Below are positions 22,873-34,245 of a stretch of 64,000 bases of DNA, piece by piece. The stretch comes from Diploscapter coronatus (lineage: Eukaryota > Nematoda > Chromadorea > Rhabditida > Rhabditidae). Both the position numbers and the translations under genes were made by a program. Where the stretch lies: NCBI GenBank assembly GCA_964036155.1, contig OZ038423.1, positions 7,951,249 through 8,015,248 of the forward strand, read 5' to 3'. Position 1 is the first letter of the stretch; every line of letters starts with the position of its first letter. Under the pieces are notes generated by a model. The model saw nothing but the letters and a program-made list of their open reading frames with translations, had not been told where the DNA came from and ran no database searches.

Positions 22873-23798
22873 TGCACATGAATGAAATAAAAATTTCGTG
22901 TTTTGGTAATTTCAATGCGGAATAATCTTATTTGTTGGAAATTGTTTATTAAGGTTGCACAATAATGGTATTGTTGAGAAACTTATGCAAGGATAACATT
23001 TGAAAAAATGGCAATTTGGAAACCGCGGGACCATGAGATATGGGGAAATAGTGTGGAAAAAGATGTCTTACCCTGCCATCCCCTGCCCTATTTTTCCTAT
23101 GTCTCGTCTCGATATCTCGCGGTTTCCAAATAGCCAAAAAAAGATCCGAAATAGTTCTTTATAGAACAGTTTTCATTATCGTATTCTTCCTAGTTTCAAA
23201 ATATAAGGCACGCGGCAAGGTTTTAGATTCTCAACTCTACCATCAACTCTAGTTTCTTTTCTAAAATAATTGTTTTTAATTTTTAAATAAAATTTCTCAA
23301 CTTCTTTTTCTTCCCGAATATTGCACGAAGCATACCCAACGAAGCTTCTCTTACATAACTAAATAAAACCAATCAAAAGTAAAGGATGTATTTGTAGTGA
23401 TAATCTAATCTGATTTAAGTACGCTTATTTTTCATTAGACTTTCAATTAGCTAAGTTTTGTATTTTTAGAAAAAAAAAGGTAATAATTACTATCCAAAGT
23501 AAAGAAAATTATTTAAAGTGGGAGAATATTTGAATACTTTCAAATCTGCTCATTTTTGTTCTATTTAGTAAAATATCATAGGGAGAATTTAAAGAATTGA
23601 AAAAGAATATATAAAAGAAATATTGAACTTAGTGATATCATTATCAAAGCTATAATAAATTCATTCACTAGAAATAGCTCGCATCTATTTCATATTAGTA
23701 AAATGATCATGATTTGAATTGTCAAGCATCTTTTAATCTAATTTAGACCAGCCGAAGACCCGCTTTCTAGTTTTCTTATTCTATGCCTCACACCCTTA
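22873..23798. other. Intergenic, no gene seen
   Basis: AT-rich sequence without a convincing exon. A short imperfect inverted repeat around CCGCGGGACCATGAGATATGG (23022-23042) and the CGATATCTCGCGGTTTCC block (23109-23126) is the only structure seen. Confidence 0.4.
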
Positions 23799-24352
23799 CG
23801 AAGATCATGAACTTCCAAACTACTCTAAATTTTCGCAGTTCATTCAAATGTAAATACCTCCCAAGAAGTTAAAGTCGTCGCTTCAAGCTTGTTTCATAAA
23901 TGGGCTGACTAGCTGATAAGGCAGGGATTCGCATAGCTAATTCCTTTTTGCCTGTTTAGTCCTATCAGCAATCAGTCCCCTCCTTCTTCTCTATCATTCT
24001 CCTTGCTCAATTCCTATCAACAGCATTCATTGGTTTATTTAGTTAGAAAGATGCACTTATTTCTCAATTCTCGATACTGTAGTCCAGGGATGTACGCGGT
24101 CCGTAAAAATTGGGACCCAAGCATAGAAGCTTTTTTCGACTGGGATCCGGACATCGGAAATTTCTCAATACAGACCCAGATATTAATTAATGTCCGGATT
24201 CGGGTCCGTACATTCCTACTGTAGTCCAAATGAATTTATCGCATTTTATAGTAATTAATGAATCGATAATTTATAAAGATCATTGATTTTATTAATAAAA
24301 ATCTGTAATCAATTTTATTTTGAATAAGAGCTACATAAATATTAGATATTGA
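23799..24352 (+). repeat. Dispersed repeat R2, copy 2, interrupted by a 130-bp insertion
   Basis: It matches copy 1 at both ends, but lacks the 21380-21760 segment and contains the element at 24087-24216. Confidence 0.8.
24087..24216. mobile_element. Nested 130-bp inverted-repeat element with target duplication
   Basis: Flanked by TACTGTAGTCCA at 24075-24086 and again at 24217-24228; the same sequence occurs once in the uninterrupted repeat copy at about 21947. Termini GGGATGTACG and, reverse-complemented, GGAATGTACG form inverted repeats of about 16 bp with mismatches, and a second inverted pair (GGATCCGGACAT / ATGTCCGGATT) lies inside. The duplication is up to 12 bp. It has no coding capacity, so an autonomous relative must supply the transposase. 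Confidence 0.78.
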
Positions 24353-24714
24353 AAATTTTTATGCAATCGAGATCCTGTTAAAAATTCCTAATAATGCTAT
24401 TCTGAACTGTTCTTACTCATTAATCTTATATTCTTATGTCGAGCAACACTTTAAAAAACTGATCCCGGGCTAAATTCTTTTAATCAGGATTGAAAATTTG
24501 GATACACGATCGTATATCACAATTTGCAACCCTGATTCTTTCACAGACTGTCTTAATGTGTTTATAATAATTTCATTTTTACTTATTAAGCTGTTGAAGC
24601 ATCATTTTCAGCCATAACTTTTGCAACAGATCCGATATCATAATCATATTCAGATAAGGGATAAGCGATTGACCAACTACAGTATCCCTTTGATTTGCTC
24701 AAATTCCAAATAGA

Positions 24715-26291
24715 ATGACACCAACAAATAGCCCGCCCGTTTGGTCTCGGACGTTCACTATTTTTTCATTCGTTCTATCGTTTGTTTGTATTTCTATAGG
24801 ATATTTGGATTACCAATGGATCACTGTTACTAATGACAATGGTACACTTTATGTAAGATTTTTTTTGCTGATTATCAAAACCGATAAATTGAGACAAAAT
24901 AAATACCATGAAAGTTTCAATATACAAAAGGTTCATATCAATGTGTTATTTTGAAGTTAACGTTAAAATCATTGAAATATGGTTAATTTGAATAAAAAAG
25001 CATCGGGCTATTATGTATGCAGTAAATTTTTGCAACTGTCTATTTTATTTTTCGGTCATCAATAATATCAGATAGTTATCATCTTTTCAAACAGCAGAAT
25101 ATTTCAATTTAACATGAAAATATATAACAATTTTTTGTTCAATTTGGGCATTTAGAAAAGTAGTTGCATCGTTACAGGAAAAAATAGAATAGAGTTTGGT
25201 AGGGAAAAGATTTTCTCAAAATTATTTTATATGCAATTATAGCAATTACTTTTCCAGGTTGCCCTTATTTGTTTCTTACTTATTTTTCTAAACTTTTGTC
25301 ATCAAATTCAAATCCTCCGTTCGATATATTTATTTGCAAAGATTTAGCGTGGATTGAATGAAGATTGCTACATAAAAGGTGAGGAGGTAGAGTGCAGATC
25401 GTGGTCGAGTTACGAGGAGAATTCCACTAAATCCGACGAATTGATTTCGCCCTTCGGTAAATTAAATCCGCCTGGAGAAGGTTCGTAACTTATTTATTCG
25501 TAATTGTTCAAGATTTATCCATATTTGTATAGCAAGTTAAAGCATTTGACTTACTTTATCTGAAAAAAATAAAAAGAGGCGATTTGAATTTACGCGGCTT
25601 CACAACCTAGTCGAAATAGAAAGTAGGGTAAAGAAAAGATAGGCAAATCAGCAGCACCCATTTTGCACAACATTTCATTAATTCGCATAGTTGCGAAAAA
25701 TTCTAATGGCCTGAAAAGATGCATTTGTTTATGCACAATACATTTGAGTTTATTTAATTCTTAAAAAATACATTAATTTAGCATCTTTTGCTTTGCTGTG
25801 GCTGATCCGATGTTTGCTTGTCATAATTCTAGTTGAAAGTATCATCGCTATAATGATCTCTATGAGACTATGTGGGATTGAGAAATGCTTGAAAGGTTGT
25901 CTTACTATACTCTGGATTGGATTTATTACTGGTAATTATGAAAATTAAATCACTTTAGCTGAAAATCTATTTAGGTCTTATTCTTTTTATCTTAGCATTT
26001 TTTTGCATAATAGTATTGAGATATGGATCAATAATGACAAAAAATGCTAACGAAGATGGTGTAAGATTTCTTAAGGCTAATAGAAAAAGACGCCACTTTT
26101 TCTACTTGGTGTCCCGGTGTCTTTTTCTAGGAGCCATTTCTTAAATAAATTTCAACTAAATTAGTATTCAGATATCATTCGGGAGGGACTTCTGTTCGTT
26201 AATCGTGAGCCTAATCCTTTACATTTCGGGTTTTGGATGTTTATCGTGCGCAGAAATGTGTAACAATTGCAAGGGGTACATTAAAGTTTGA
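24715..26291 (+). CDS. Claudin/PMP22-like four-transmembrane protein
   Basis: Exons 24715-24852, 25348-25480, 25792-25931, 25975-26060, 26172-26291 give about 205 residues. The topology is TM1 (FTIFSFVLSFVCISIGYLDY), an extracellular loop with two Cys and several acidic residues, TM2 (LLWLIRCLLVIILVESIIAI), TM3 (LTILWIGFITGLILFILAF), and TM4 (SLIVSLILYISGFGCL), followed by a short Cys-rich tail. W in the first loop followed by C...C and four TMs is the layout of claudin-like (clc-type) proteins of nematodes, which organise junctions or act as channel subunits. The claudin W-LW-C-C signature is not strictly present, so the assignment is by topology. Confidence 0.7.
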
Positions 26292-26311
26292 AATATAATC
26301 ATTTGCACGAA

Positions 26312-26402
26312 TTAGCGAATGTGAGTGTGAGAAAGTAGAATTTACGAATTGAGATTGTTGGTGTTGGTTTGTCCTATTCTTTTTCCTATCGAGTTCGAAT
26401 CA
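26312..26402 (+). repeat. Short dispersed repeat R3, copy 1 (copy 2 at 48568-48664)
   Basis: Shared blocks include GAAAGTAGAATTTA/GAGTAGAATTTA, TTGAGATTGT and TCCTAT-GAGTTCGA, in the same order. Diverged, about 90 bp. Confidence 0.55.
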
Positions 26403-26655
26403 AAACACCCTATTCTTGTTCTGACTTACAGCTTTTTTTTTTTTTTAAATTTGGTCACCGCATCACAGTCGCGGTCAACCCCACTGTAACCGTACACACC
26501 GCGGTTGCAGTGAAAAAGTTCCAAGCTTGTTTTCTGCGATCACTATTTACTTGCGTGGATGTCTGTTAGGGCTTTGATAATCTTGATTCTTGAGTGGAAT
26601 TGATCGGAGGTAGACTTGAAAGATTAGTCTGATCGATTCGAGACGAAGTGAGACT

Positions 26656-27000
26656 GTGAATGGCTGAAAACTGAGACGAGATAAAAGGAGCGTATTTCTT
26701 TCTCCCCTCTTGTAAGCTTTGAAATGCGTGAGAGACGAGCATTTGTTCATTAGGCGATTTATTTATTTAATTTCCATTTTTAAGGACAATTATCGATAAT
26801 TAATCAGATAACTTTTTTTTATAAATATCGATAGAGGACGATAATTGCCAAGTGGTTGCTATGAAAATCCTGTTAAATTCGACAAAAGAACAAAGAATCG
26901 CCTAATGAACAAATGTCATCAGCGCGCATCCGAGGCTCGAAGGAGGAGGAGGAGAAAGAAATACACTCCTTTTATCTCGTTTCAAATAGTCAGTCATTCA
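26656..27000. mobile_element. Foldback element with arms of about 105 bp
   Basis: 26656-26761 is an imperfect inverted copy of 26894-27000. Matching blocks read outside-in are GTGAATG, CGAGATAAAAGGAG, GTATTTCTTTCTC and CATTTGTTCATTAGGCGATT. The spacer (about 130 bp) contains TATTTATTTA and ATCGAT-rich sequence. A transcript would form a long hairpin. Probably a foldback MITE. Confidence 0.75.
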
Positions 27001-28039
27001 CAATAATTAAGCAATGACAGAAGACCAAATACGAATGGAAAAACTAAGGCTGAAAGTATTCATCTGACAGATAAATAGAACAGAAGAACAGCGGAATGGG
27101 GAATCCAGTCCGGTAAGAAATAAATTTAACTCTCCTTGTACTTCACTAAAAGTTTCATGATTCTGATAAAATTTCAGTAATCACATTGTTGCAGTCATGC
27201 AACTTTGTGTATTTTGAAATGTTGTAAAGATTTTGATCTCCGTTCCTTTGCCGAATGTTTATATCTGCGATTACAGTAGGAATTTCAATTATCCAGACAT
27301 TTGGTTCTATTATGTTATCTTGGGAATAAATCCCAAAGTTCCCCCTTACATGCTGTGTTATAAACAAATTACCTGTCTTCGTCGTTTTCTGTTTCATACT
27401 ATTTCATCTTCTAGATAAGCTTTGCAAAAGGAGCAGTCCTCCTCTTCCATTTTTCTACTTCGTTATCTAACAGTTTTTTTTTTTCTATTATTGCCAGCAA
27501 AAGGAATAAACTAATTCAAATTAACACGAGACCGCATAACAACTCGGCACGATATTGTTCCAAAACATCTTCAAACTTTGTGTGCTCTCCACCTTGAAGC
27601 TTCATATCAGAATATTGTAAAATGTAACTTTGATCTTGTAGTATGATGCCGCCTTGGTTTTAAGAGGCGCGCCACTACGTTATACGGCTTCCTTTTTCTG
27701 TATCTTTCAGTGAGATAAAACTTCGTCATAAATTAGTCATTGGCCTATTGATATAGCGTGAATTACGGTTTATCTCGTTAAAGAGGGAAATCTGCGCCTT
27801 TTATTTCGCACGCTATTTTTTCGCTTTTTCTCGCCCGTTGTTTATACCGTGAAAGGGGAAGTGATTCATGTAGTGATAACGGGAAAATGCTACAATAATC
27901 AAGGAAGCGGAAAAAGACGCTAAATATTGCTCCTGCTGATGAATATTATGGCATGAAAGCCTTTCACTTCCGATTTTCCCCTATGACACTGGTTATCAAT
28001 TTGCACTTTCTTCACAAATGTTTATCAGTCATCTTTTAA
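27001..28039. other. Intergenic, no gene seen
   Basis: No exon with a consistent frame and splice sites. The short open frames at 27155-27397 and 27233-27418 look like chance. Confidence 0.45.
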
Positions 28040-28157
28040 CAAAATGGTGTCCTGGGTGGTCGGTCCAGTCTCCGATATGAGAGCAGTTAATAGATTTAAG
28101 GAATTAGAACGATTGAATGCGTAGATTTATTTGACCTCAAACTTGGGTAATTAAACC
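28040..28157 (-). ncRNA. Candidate SL1 spliced-leader RNA gene (or SL1-bearing retrocopy)
   Basis: 28136-28157 on the minus strand is a perfect 22-nt SL1, GGTTTAATTACCCAAGTTTG+AG, immediately followed by GT as in SL RNA genes, where the donor lies directly after the leader. About 90 nt further on, ATTTTG (28040-28045) is a possible Sm-binding site. The intervening sequence has only a weak hairpin around CTC...GAG, and no PSE-like promoter was recognised. An SL RNA pseudogene or a retrocopy of a trans-spliced mRNA are the alternatives. Confidence 0.5.
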
Positions 28158-28202
28158 ATTTATTAATAAAAGAAAAATACAAAATATACAATCCAAAAAA
28201 AT

Positions 28203-28709
28203 GTCACTGGAATTGATTTAGGGACACTTCGATGCTGTATGACGATTTTTGATGATATTGGGAGAGCGCAAACAATTCTAAATGATTTGAGTTAGCAAAG
28301 TTCCAATCTTTCGTCGTCTATTTTTGGAATTCAGGAAGAAGCATCACGCCATCCTTCGTTCTTTACTATCAAGACGGAAACGCCATCCATGTTGATGACT
28401 CAGTCACCGATATGAGTAATACCGGAAGCAACTTTATTTATGGTGGCCTGTTGAATCGCATGCAATTAACGGAAGCTTCTTTCAGGTTTGAAGAGATTAA
28501 TTGGACGGCAATTTAACGATCAGGTCGTCATGGAAGACAGGAAGAAGCGATCTTTCGAGATCTACGTGAAACCAGTTCTCCTTACACTGTGAGTACATCA
28601 ATATTGTACCATTTGAACACGTAAAATATAGGGGAAAGCCATGATAAAAATCAGAGATAACTACATTGCACCAGAAGATGTGGCAGCTGAACTGCTGAAG
28701 AAAATGTAG
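28203..28709 (+). pseudogene. Relic of an Hsp70-family ATPase-domain gene
   Basis: Pieces in Hsp70 order appear in different frames. TGIDLGTLRCCMTIFDD resembles the first phosphate loop (GIDLGTTxS). RSITPSFVLYYQ resembles the NRxTPSxVAF segment. RLIGRQFNDQVV and RSFEIYV resemble the following RLIGRxFxDxxV block, and IAPEDVAAELLKKM resembles the PEEISxxxLxKMK block. Stops and at least one frameshift (around 28485-28500) separate them and the gene stops within the ATPase domain, so it is a pseudogene fragment. The source gene must have been a divergent Hsp70. Confidence 0.72.
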
Positions 28710-29823
28710 TATGCAGAGGTAGATAAAAATTTAGTCTTGCAAAAATTCATTGAATGTTTCAGGACCATTTTGGAGGCGATAAAATCCAAGACTCGATGAT
28801 TGGATGGGTGCAGAAATTTGAAGCAGTCATGAAACTTCTTTTCCATGAATGTTATTTATTATTGTCCAAGAATTTATTCGATCACAATTATAAGCTATTA
28901 TTGTTTATAAATATCAGAGATTATAATAAAGTATTGAGATTTATGATTTATTTACCTGTATATTCTTACGTGGTGGTCCTTAGTCGAGTATGCACTTTTC
29001 TTCATAAGGTTCAATGATTCATTTTTTTTTTTAAATATAGTTGTTATCAGAAAAATCGTAAGAGTTGAAAACTCTGATAACATACTAGTTTTTATCATCA
29101 TTACGTCGCATAATTCCTCTTTTTCTGTGATGATATTTTTTGCTAAAAGTTCGTGCTAAAAGATTAAAAAATATCATTACTGATAAATTTGATTTATTCT
29201 TTCATGTTATGAGCAATTTTATTTGAACTCAATTTACCAGCACCATCGAGATAGTGCAGCACTTTCGCAATATTATAACACAAACCTTATTGTTAGTCAG
29301 GCTCACGAAATCAGAAGTGCATTATGATGCAATTTCAATCGTAGTTTTGCAAAATTAAATTTTTTTTAAATCTTGAAGAGATTCTTTTCTAAAATTCAAC
29401 TCATTTCATTCGATGACTCATTTTCTTTCCCTGTTAATGAATTTTTAACTTCAAAGTGATTAATGGTGTAAATTGCAGCCAGATTTGTAAGGCTCTTCAT
29501 CTAATGCTTTTATCACATTTAATGTTCTTTTTATTATTTCAGTTTCACAGTATATCATCACTTTCAACTTGTAGCCATAAAAAGTTATCGACAGGAATAA
29601 TCGCACGAATAGCCTAATTTAGTCTAATTTTCTAAGATTTACATCATTTATGATTCGTCACTTATTATATAATATTTTTAAAATGCTCTTTCCATAATAT
29701 TTCGTCTTTATTTTAATTCTATCTGTCTCTAAAAGTAAATTGAATATCTTATATTTCAAGATATAAATTAATGTAAGTAAGAGTTAATGTGATGAATTGA
29801 TATTTAGAGATCATATTGAAAAA
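28710..29823. other. Intergenic, no gene seen
   Basis: AT-rich. The open frame 28754-29017 overlaps the end of the Hsp70 relic in another frame and has no family resemblance. No ankyrin-repeat exons that could belong to the following TRPA gene were found here. Confidence 0.5.
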
Positions 29824-32800
29824 ATGGGAGATAATAGTGTTGAGATTGAGATGGAACCCCTACGAGATTCATCAGAAACAAATGAAAATGAAGCAACTCC
29901 ACAAGGAGGACAAAATGAAGAGTAATATGAACTCGTTACGATTTATCATTTATCAAATAAACATCCGTTGATTCATGTATAATTTTAGCGAAGATAGTTA
30001 ATCTCTATTAGAGAGAGGGACTTATAACAATACTGTATTGAATAAAAACTCAGTGAGTTTGATGAAGTCTATGGGGTAAATTTATTATAAAAATCAGGAA
30101 TTTTTAGAGAAGTAATAATAAATTTGCAATAAAAAGTAACGTAGTTTAATTGGTGCACGATATTTAGATTGACATTGGAACTATGCAATGAAAGGTCCAG
30201 TATAGAACGCGTTAATAGAAATCAACTGGTATTTCGTTTCATTTATGAGAAGGATCCAGATCCAACCCCAAAGTAATAATTTCTAGCGCTTTTTTATTCA
30301 TCATTTTTCAAAGATATATAATATTACGTTTAAATTTAGAACTTATGTTCCAGAAGAATGCATCACTTGGAGAAATTTGCTGAGACTGGTAAACCCAAAA
30401 ATTTCAAATATCCAATGAATGCTTGAACAACTTTCAGAGAAATCAAAATGATTGGGAAGTGATCAAACATCCATACATTCTAAATTATCTGAATGAACAT
30501 CTGAAACGTTGCGTTATCATTCATACTATCCATGCTATCTGTAAGTTATTGTAATTTTTAAGTAGCCAGTATAGTTTAAACATGAATTTCAGTATATATT
30601 ATTTTTCTAATCATATTTCTCTGGCACGTTTTCTTGAAAACGAATATCAATGTTTTGCTGATTACAATATTAGCGAGTTCCCTCATAGTACTTTGGCTTT
30701 TCGACGTAGAATTTACAGCTTTGATGAATATTAATTTTTTAAAAGAATTTTAGCTGATAAGTATAACAGCAAAGAGATCAATTGATGTATCTACGAAAAA
30801 TGAAGCACTAGGTGAACCACAAGATGAAGCACAAGGTATTTATTCAGAACAAATATTCTTGAGAGATTATCCCAGAGGAGATGGAGTTTGATGGGAACAG
30901 ATTCTACTGAGATTTGGCTGCTTATATAGCCTCTCACTAACTAATCTTACAATTAGATAATCCCTAATTTTACTGATTTGCCAATTTCTAATAGGTTATC
31001 AACTGTATTCTAGACACTATATCAACCTCATTATTCTCATTTTGGTCCGTCTTGATGTTCTTCATCAAAGGTTTGACGTACGCAGGATCATTGATCTATG
31101 TCTGGGCACCGAAATATCATCGTTTAAATGACTTTCCTCAGTTGAAGGTAATTTCGCCTTTACACCTTTTTTATCACTTATTGTTAGATGCGAGGCAAAT
31201 TAATAATATTTTAACTAAGTTATCATTAATTTAAAAAAAAAAAAAGATGGGCTAAATCAACGCAATTTTCCCTTTTAAATTCGACTTTGCCAAACACATT
31301 GATTTTAGAATTTTATCTTTTGGATGTTGCCGATATTAATCGTTTTCCTTATATGGATCATATATCTCGAGATATTGCGAAAATCTTGTGTGGGAATTTA
31401 TGTCTTCATGCTGTGGAAAATTATTTGCGGTTTCGTAAAGGTAATTTTCTACTAAAAAGATATGAATCTGCAATTAAAACGAATTAAAACTATGTTCTCA
31501 GGCAAAAGGCAACTAGCCAGTACTGGTCAGTAATTCTCAAATGACTGGAATTCTGGCCAGTACGGGGATGTTTACTGGTTCACGCTTTTCTCCTCTTTTC
31601 AAAAATCCCTTTTTACGAGAGAGAGAGAAAAGGAAGGACACGTAAAATGCGGAAGAAAGCGAGTTCTGCCTATTTGACTCAGCGCCATTTTTGGAGAAAG
31701 GAGAATAGCGTGTGGTCAGCTCAGATGCGTGTGGAAGTCAATATTCTGAAACATCGAAGCCGAAGTGATTTGTTATTCTTAAAACAACCCAAAACCGATA
31801 TTTTCGCACACCCCTGGACTAGTTGCCTTTTCCTGACTTTTTAGCGCAATTGTATGACACATTTTGCAGATTTCGTTTATTTGGATTCCAACCCTATTCG
31901 CATTTTCATTCCTATTTCAAATGCTAATGCACAACTCTGGAAAAGGAGCATGGATTAAAATGAATAACAACGTCAGTCTATTTTTGATTAATTATTTTTA
32001 AATTATACAAATTATAAATATTTTAGGGTACAAATTCTATCAATGGAACAGATATTACGAACAATACAAACAGTGATAACAGTACATCGGACTGGTATAT
32101 AATTTTCAATGCGATGGTGAAAACTTCGTCAATGATGATAGGAGATTTAGGGGCCGACGATATTCTAGGTAATTCTTCTTAAGATGATTTTTTTAAATCG
32201 AATTTAAGCATCACAAAATGGGACTCTAAGTTTTCTGCTTCTGTTATTCGAAGTTGTTGGGACCATTCTGCTTCTGAATCTCGTGGTATCCTTTTCAAAA
32301 CTAAAACAATACAATTTATAAAAGTGTATCTGAATATGTTGTGATATTTTACCAATATGATCATATATTCCTCTTGTAAAAATGTTCTCGACTTGGGATT
32401 GTTCAAATTTTAATTTCGCTACTCATAAACTTACCATATAAGATGAGTGATATGAATGAGGATTATTTTATTAAAATATCAAAAATACTTTTCTAGATAT
32501 CAGTAGCTGTGGGCGACGTAGACGAGTTGCGTAAAACTTCTGAGGATAAATTGCTAAAGGAAAAAGTAAGAATGTAGTGCATTTTTAAAGATTACTTATG
32601 TTTATTTTCAGTTGGATTTCGTAATTATAGTTCTACTATTGCTGGAATCACCAAGAAAGATCTATAAGAAAATTTGTTGCGCCCTTTCATATGTAGCGCA
32701 GAAGTGCTGTAAAGATAAGGAATATTGCAGCGTTGCATCGGGGGTGAGTTCGTTTCCTCTCATAATAGCTTACGAATAACTTCCCCTGCACTACCCCTAA

Positions 32801-34220
32801 AAGAGTAGCAAATTCTCTCAGAAAGGACGAACAAACAACAAGTTGGTGATATATAGAGATGGAGGATGTCACAGTGAATATGAGGAGTTCGATCGTATCT
32901 ACTTCCCAAAATTCGAACCAGGTATTTTTAGAGCATTTATTCTTATCTTTTCATTATTCATTTTTCTCTATCAACTAATTCTGTGTATATCAGAGTGTTC
33001 CATAATTACCCGCCACTCTATTCAAATCGTTATATTTCTGAAACTCTTGAATAATATCAGCTAAATTTGGTAGCTTTTAAATCTTCATATCAAAATTAGT
33101 ATCCATGCTGAATTTCATAAGATTTGAATATATTATTTTGAATTTACGTATCATCTTCTCCAAATATGCAGCCGCAGATTTTACAAAGAGAAAACCTCAA
33201 TGTTTTAACTAAAACAGGTGATTGAAAATAGCAAGAAACAAATTGTAAAATATGGATGCTTGTTAATAGGCCTAGGATATCAGCATAAACCAAATTTTGG
33301 GCTATTTCGAACAACCCCTATGCCGTCAGGATTCAGAATCTAACGATGGTCAATATTTCTGAAAATCAATAACGACGAGACATAAATCTTTTTTATCAGT
33401 GATAAGAATGTAGTCGTGATAAAGTGAACTTTTTCTGATAATCTACTGATATACAGCTTCAAAAATATACCTTATTTATTTACGGGATTTCTGATTATTT
33501 GGAGAGCTCAACACATAACGATTTGAAATGAGTGGGGCGGGTACTTATGGAACACCTTGTATTAGCATATAATTTAAATGTGTTTAGGCAATGAGCCACG
33601 TCCAGTGACTTTAACCAACTCAGGCGGAGATAACAGTACTTCAATGCCTAGTACTAGCACCAGCTCTGTTCAATTTATTAACACTCAGGTATATATATAT
33701 ATATATATATATATCAAGAACAAATTTCCTATATTAGAATCCGTACAAGTATATAATGTTACTGTTTCAGAGCCATGATATTATAATAATAAATCTAAGT
33801 CGCGATCAAGGCTCAGTTTCTCCAGGTAAAAAAAAACAATTTAAATAAGTAAATGTTTTGAATAACAATTATCAGTTTTTAGAAAACAATAGGAAGCTTT
33901 TATTCAAAAAATTCGCTGCTTACTTGCTCGAGCTCGAAAATACTGAACCAGGAATTCCAGAATATAAACCTGATCAAGAGAATAATTCGGCTGCAAATCA
34001 AAATGTAAATATTTTCAAATTAATGTTTACAATTTTGATTGCCAAACTTTTTCTTACATTGCATAAAAAATAATATCTAAAACAATATCTTTCAATTCCA
34101 ATTATTTAGATTTTTAAACTGTATATTTAGGAATTATCACGGTGCGATAAGTTCAAACAATGGCTAATAAATCATATAATTGGAATAGATATGAAACCGT
34201 TATGGGATCTCTATCATTAG
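29824..34220 (+). CDS. TRPA-type cation channel, divergent, without ankyrin repeats
   Basis: Exons read: 29989-30075 (start uncertain), 30169-30272, 30339-30388, 30438-30540, 30593-30705, 30754-30834, 31014-31147, 31309-31434, 31870-31971, 32027-32168, 32209-32285, 32497-32565, 32612-32743, 32822-32921, 33588-33688, 33771-33825, 33883-34004, 34131-34220. S1 is YIIFLIIFLWHVFL. The pore region has FAFSFLFQMLM and MMIGDLGADDIL, aligning with the F-AFxLSFxxLL and MMxGxxxYxDxF segments of TRPA1. S6 is LLLLFEVVGTILLLNLV, followed by ISVAVGDVDEL, the TRPA (L)xGLAVGDIxE signature. The protein would have about 520 residues, against about 1,100 for TRPA1; ankyrin repeats are missing. A possible first exon 29824-29921 joins in a frame with TAA in exon 2, so translation may start at ATG 30062, or the 5' end is broken. 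Confidence 0.8.
32991..33559. mobile_element. Terminal-inverted-repeat element in a TRPA-gene intron (569 bp)
   Basis: The left end CAGAGTGTTCCATAATTACC and the reverse complement of the right end, CAAGGTGTTCCATAAGTACC, continue to match for about 40 bp, through CACTC-ATT-CAAATCGTTAT. TAT lies on both flanks. No transposase frame. The ends resemble those of the 22147-22872 element, so they may be related families. Confidence 0.75.
33691..33714. repeat. (AT)12 microsatellite
   Basis: Twelve AT units directly after a TRPA-gene donor site, inside the intron. Confidence 0.9.
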
Positions 34221-34245
34221 GTTCAGATAAACTGACGAATATATT

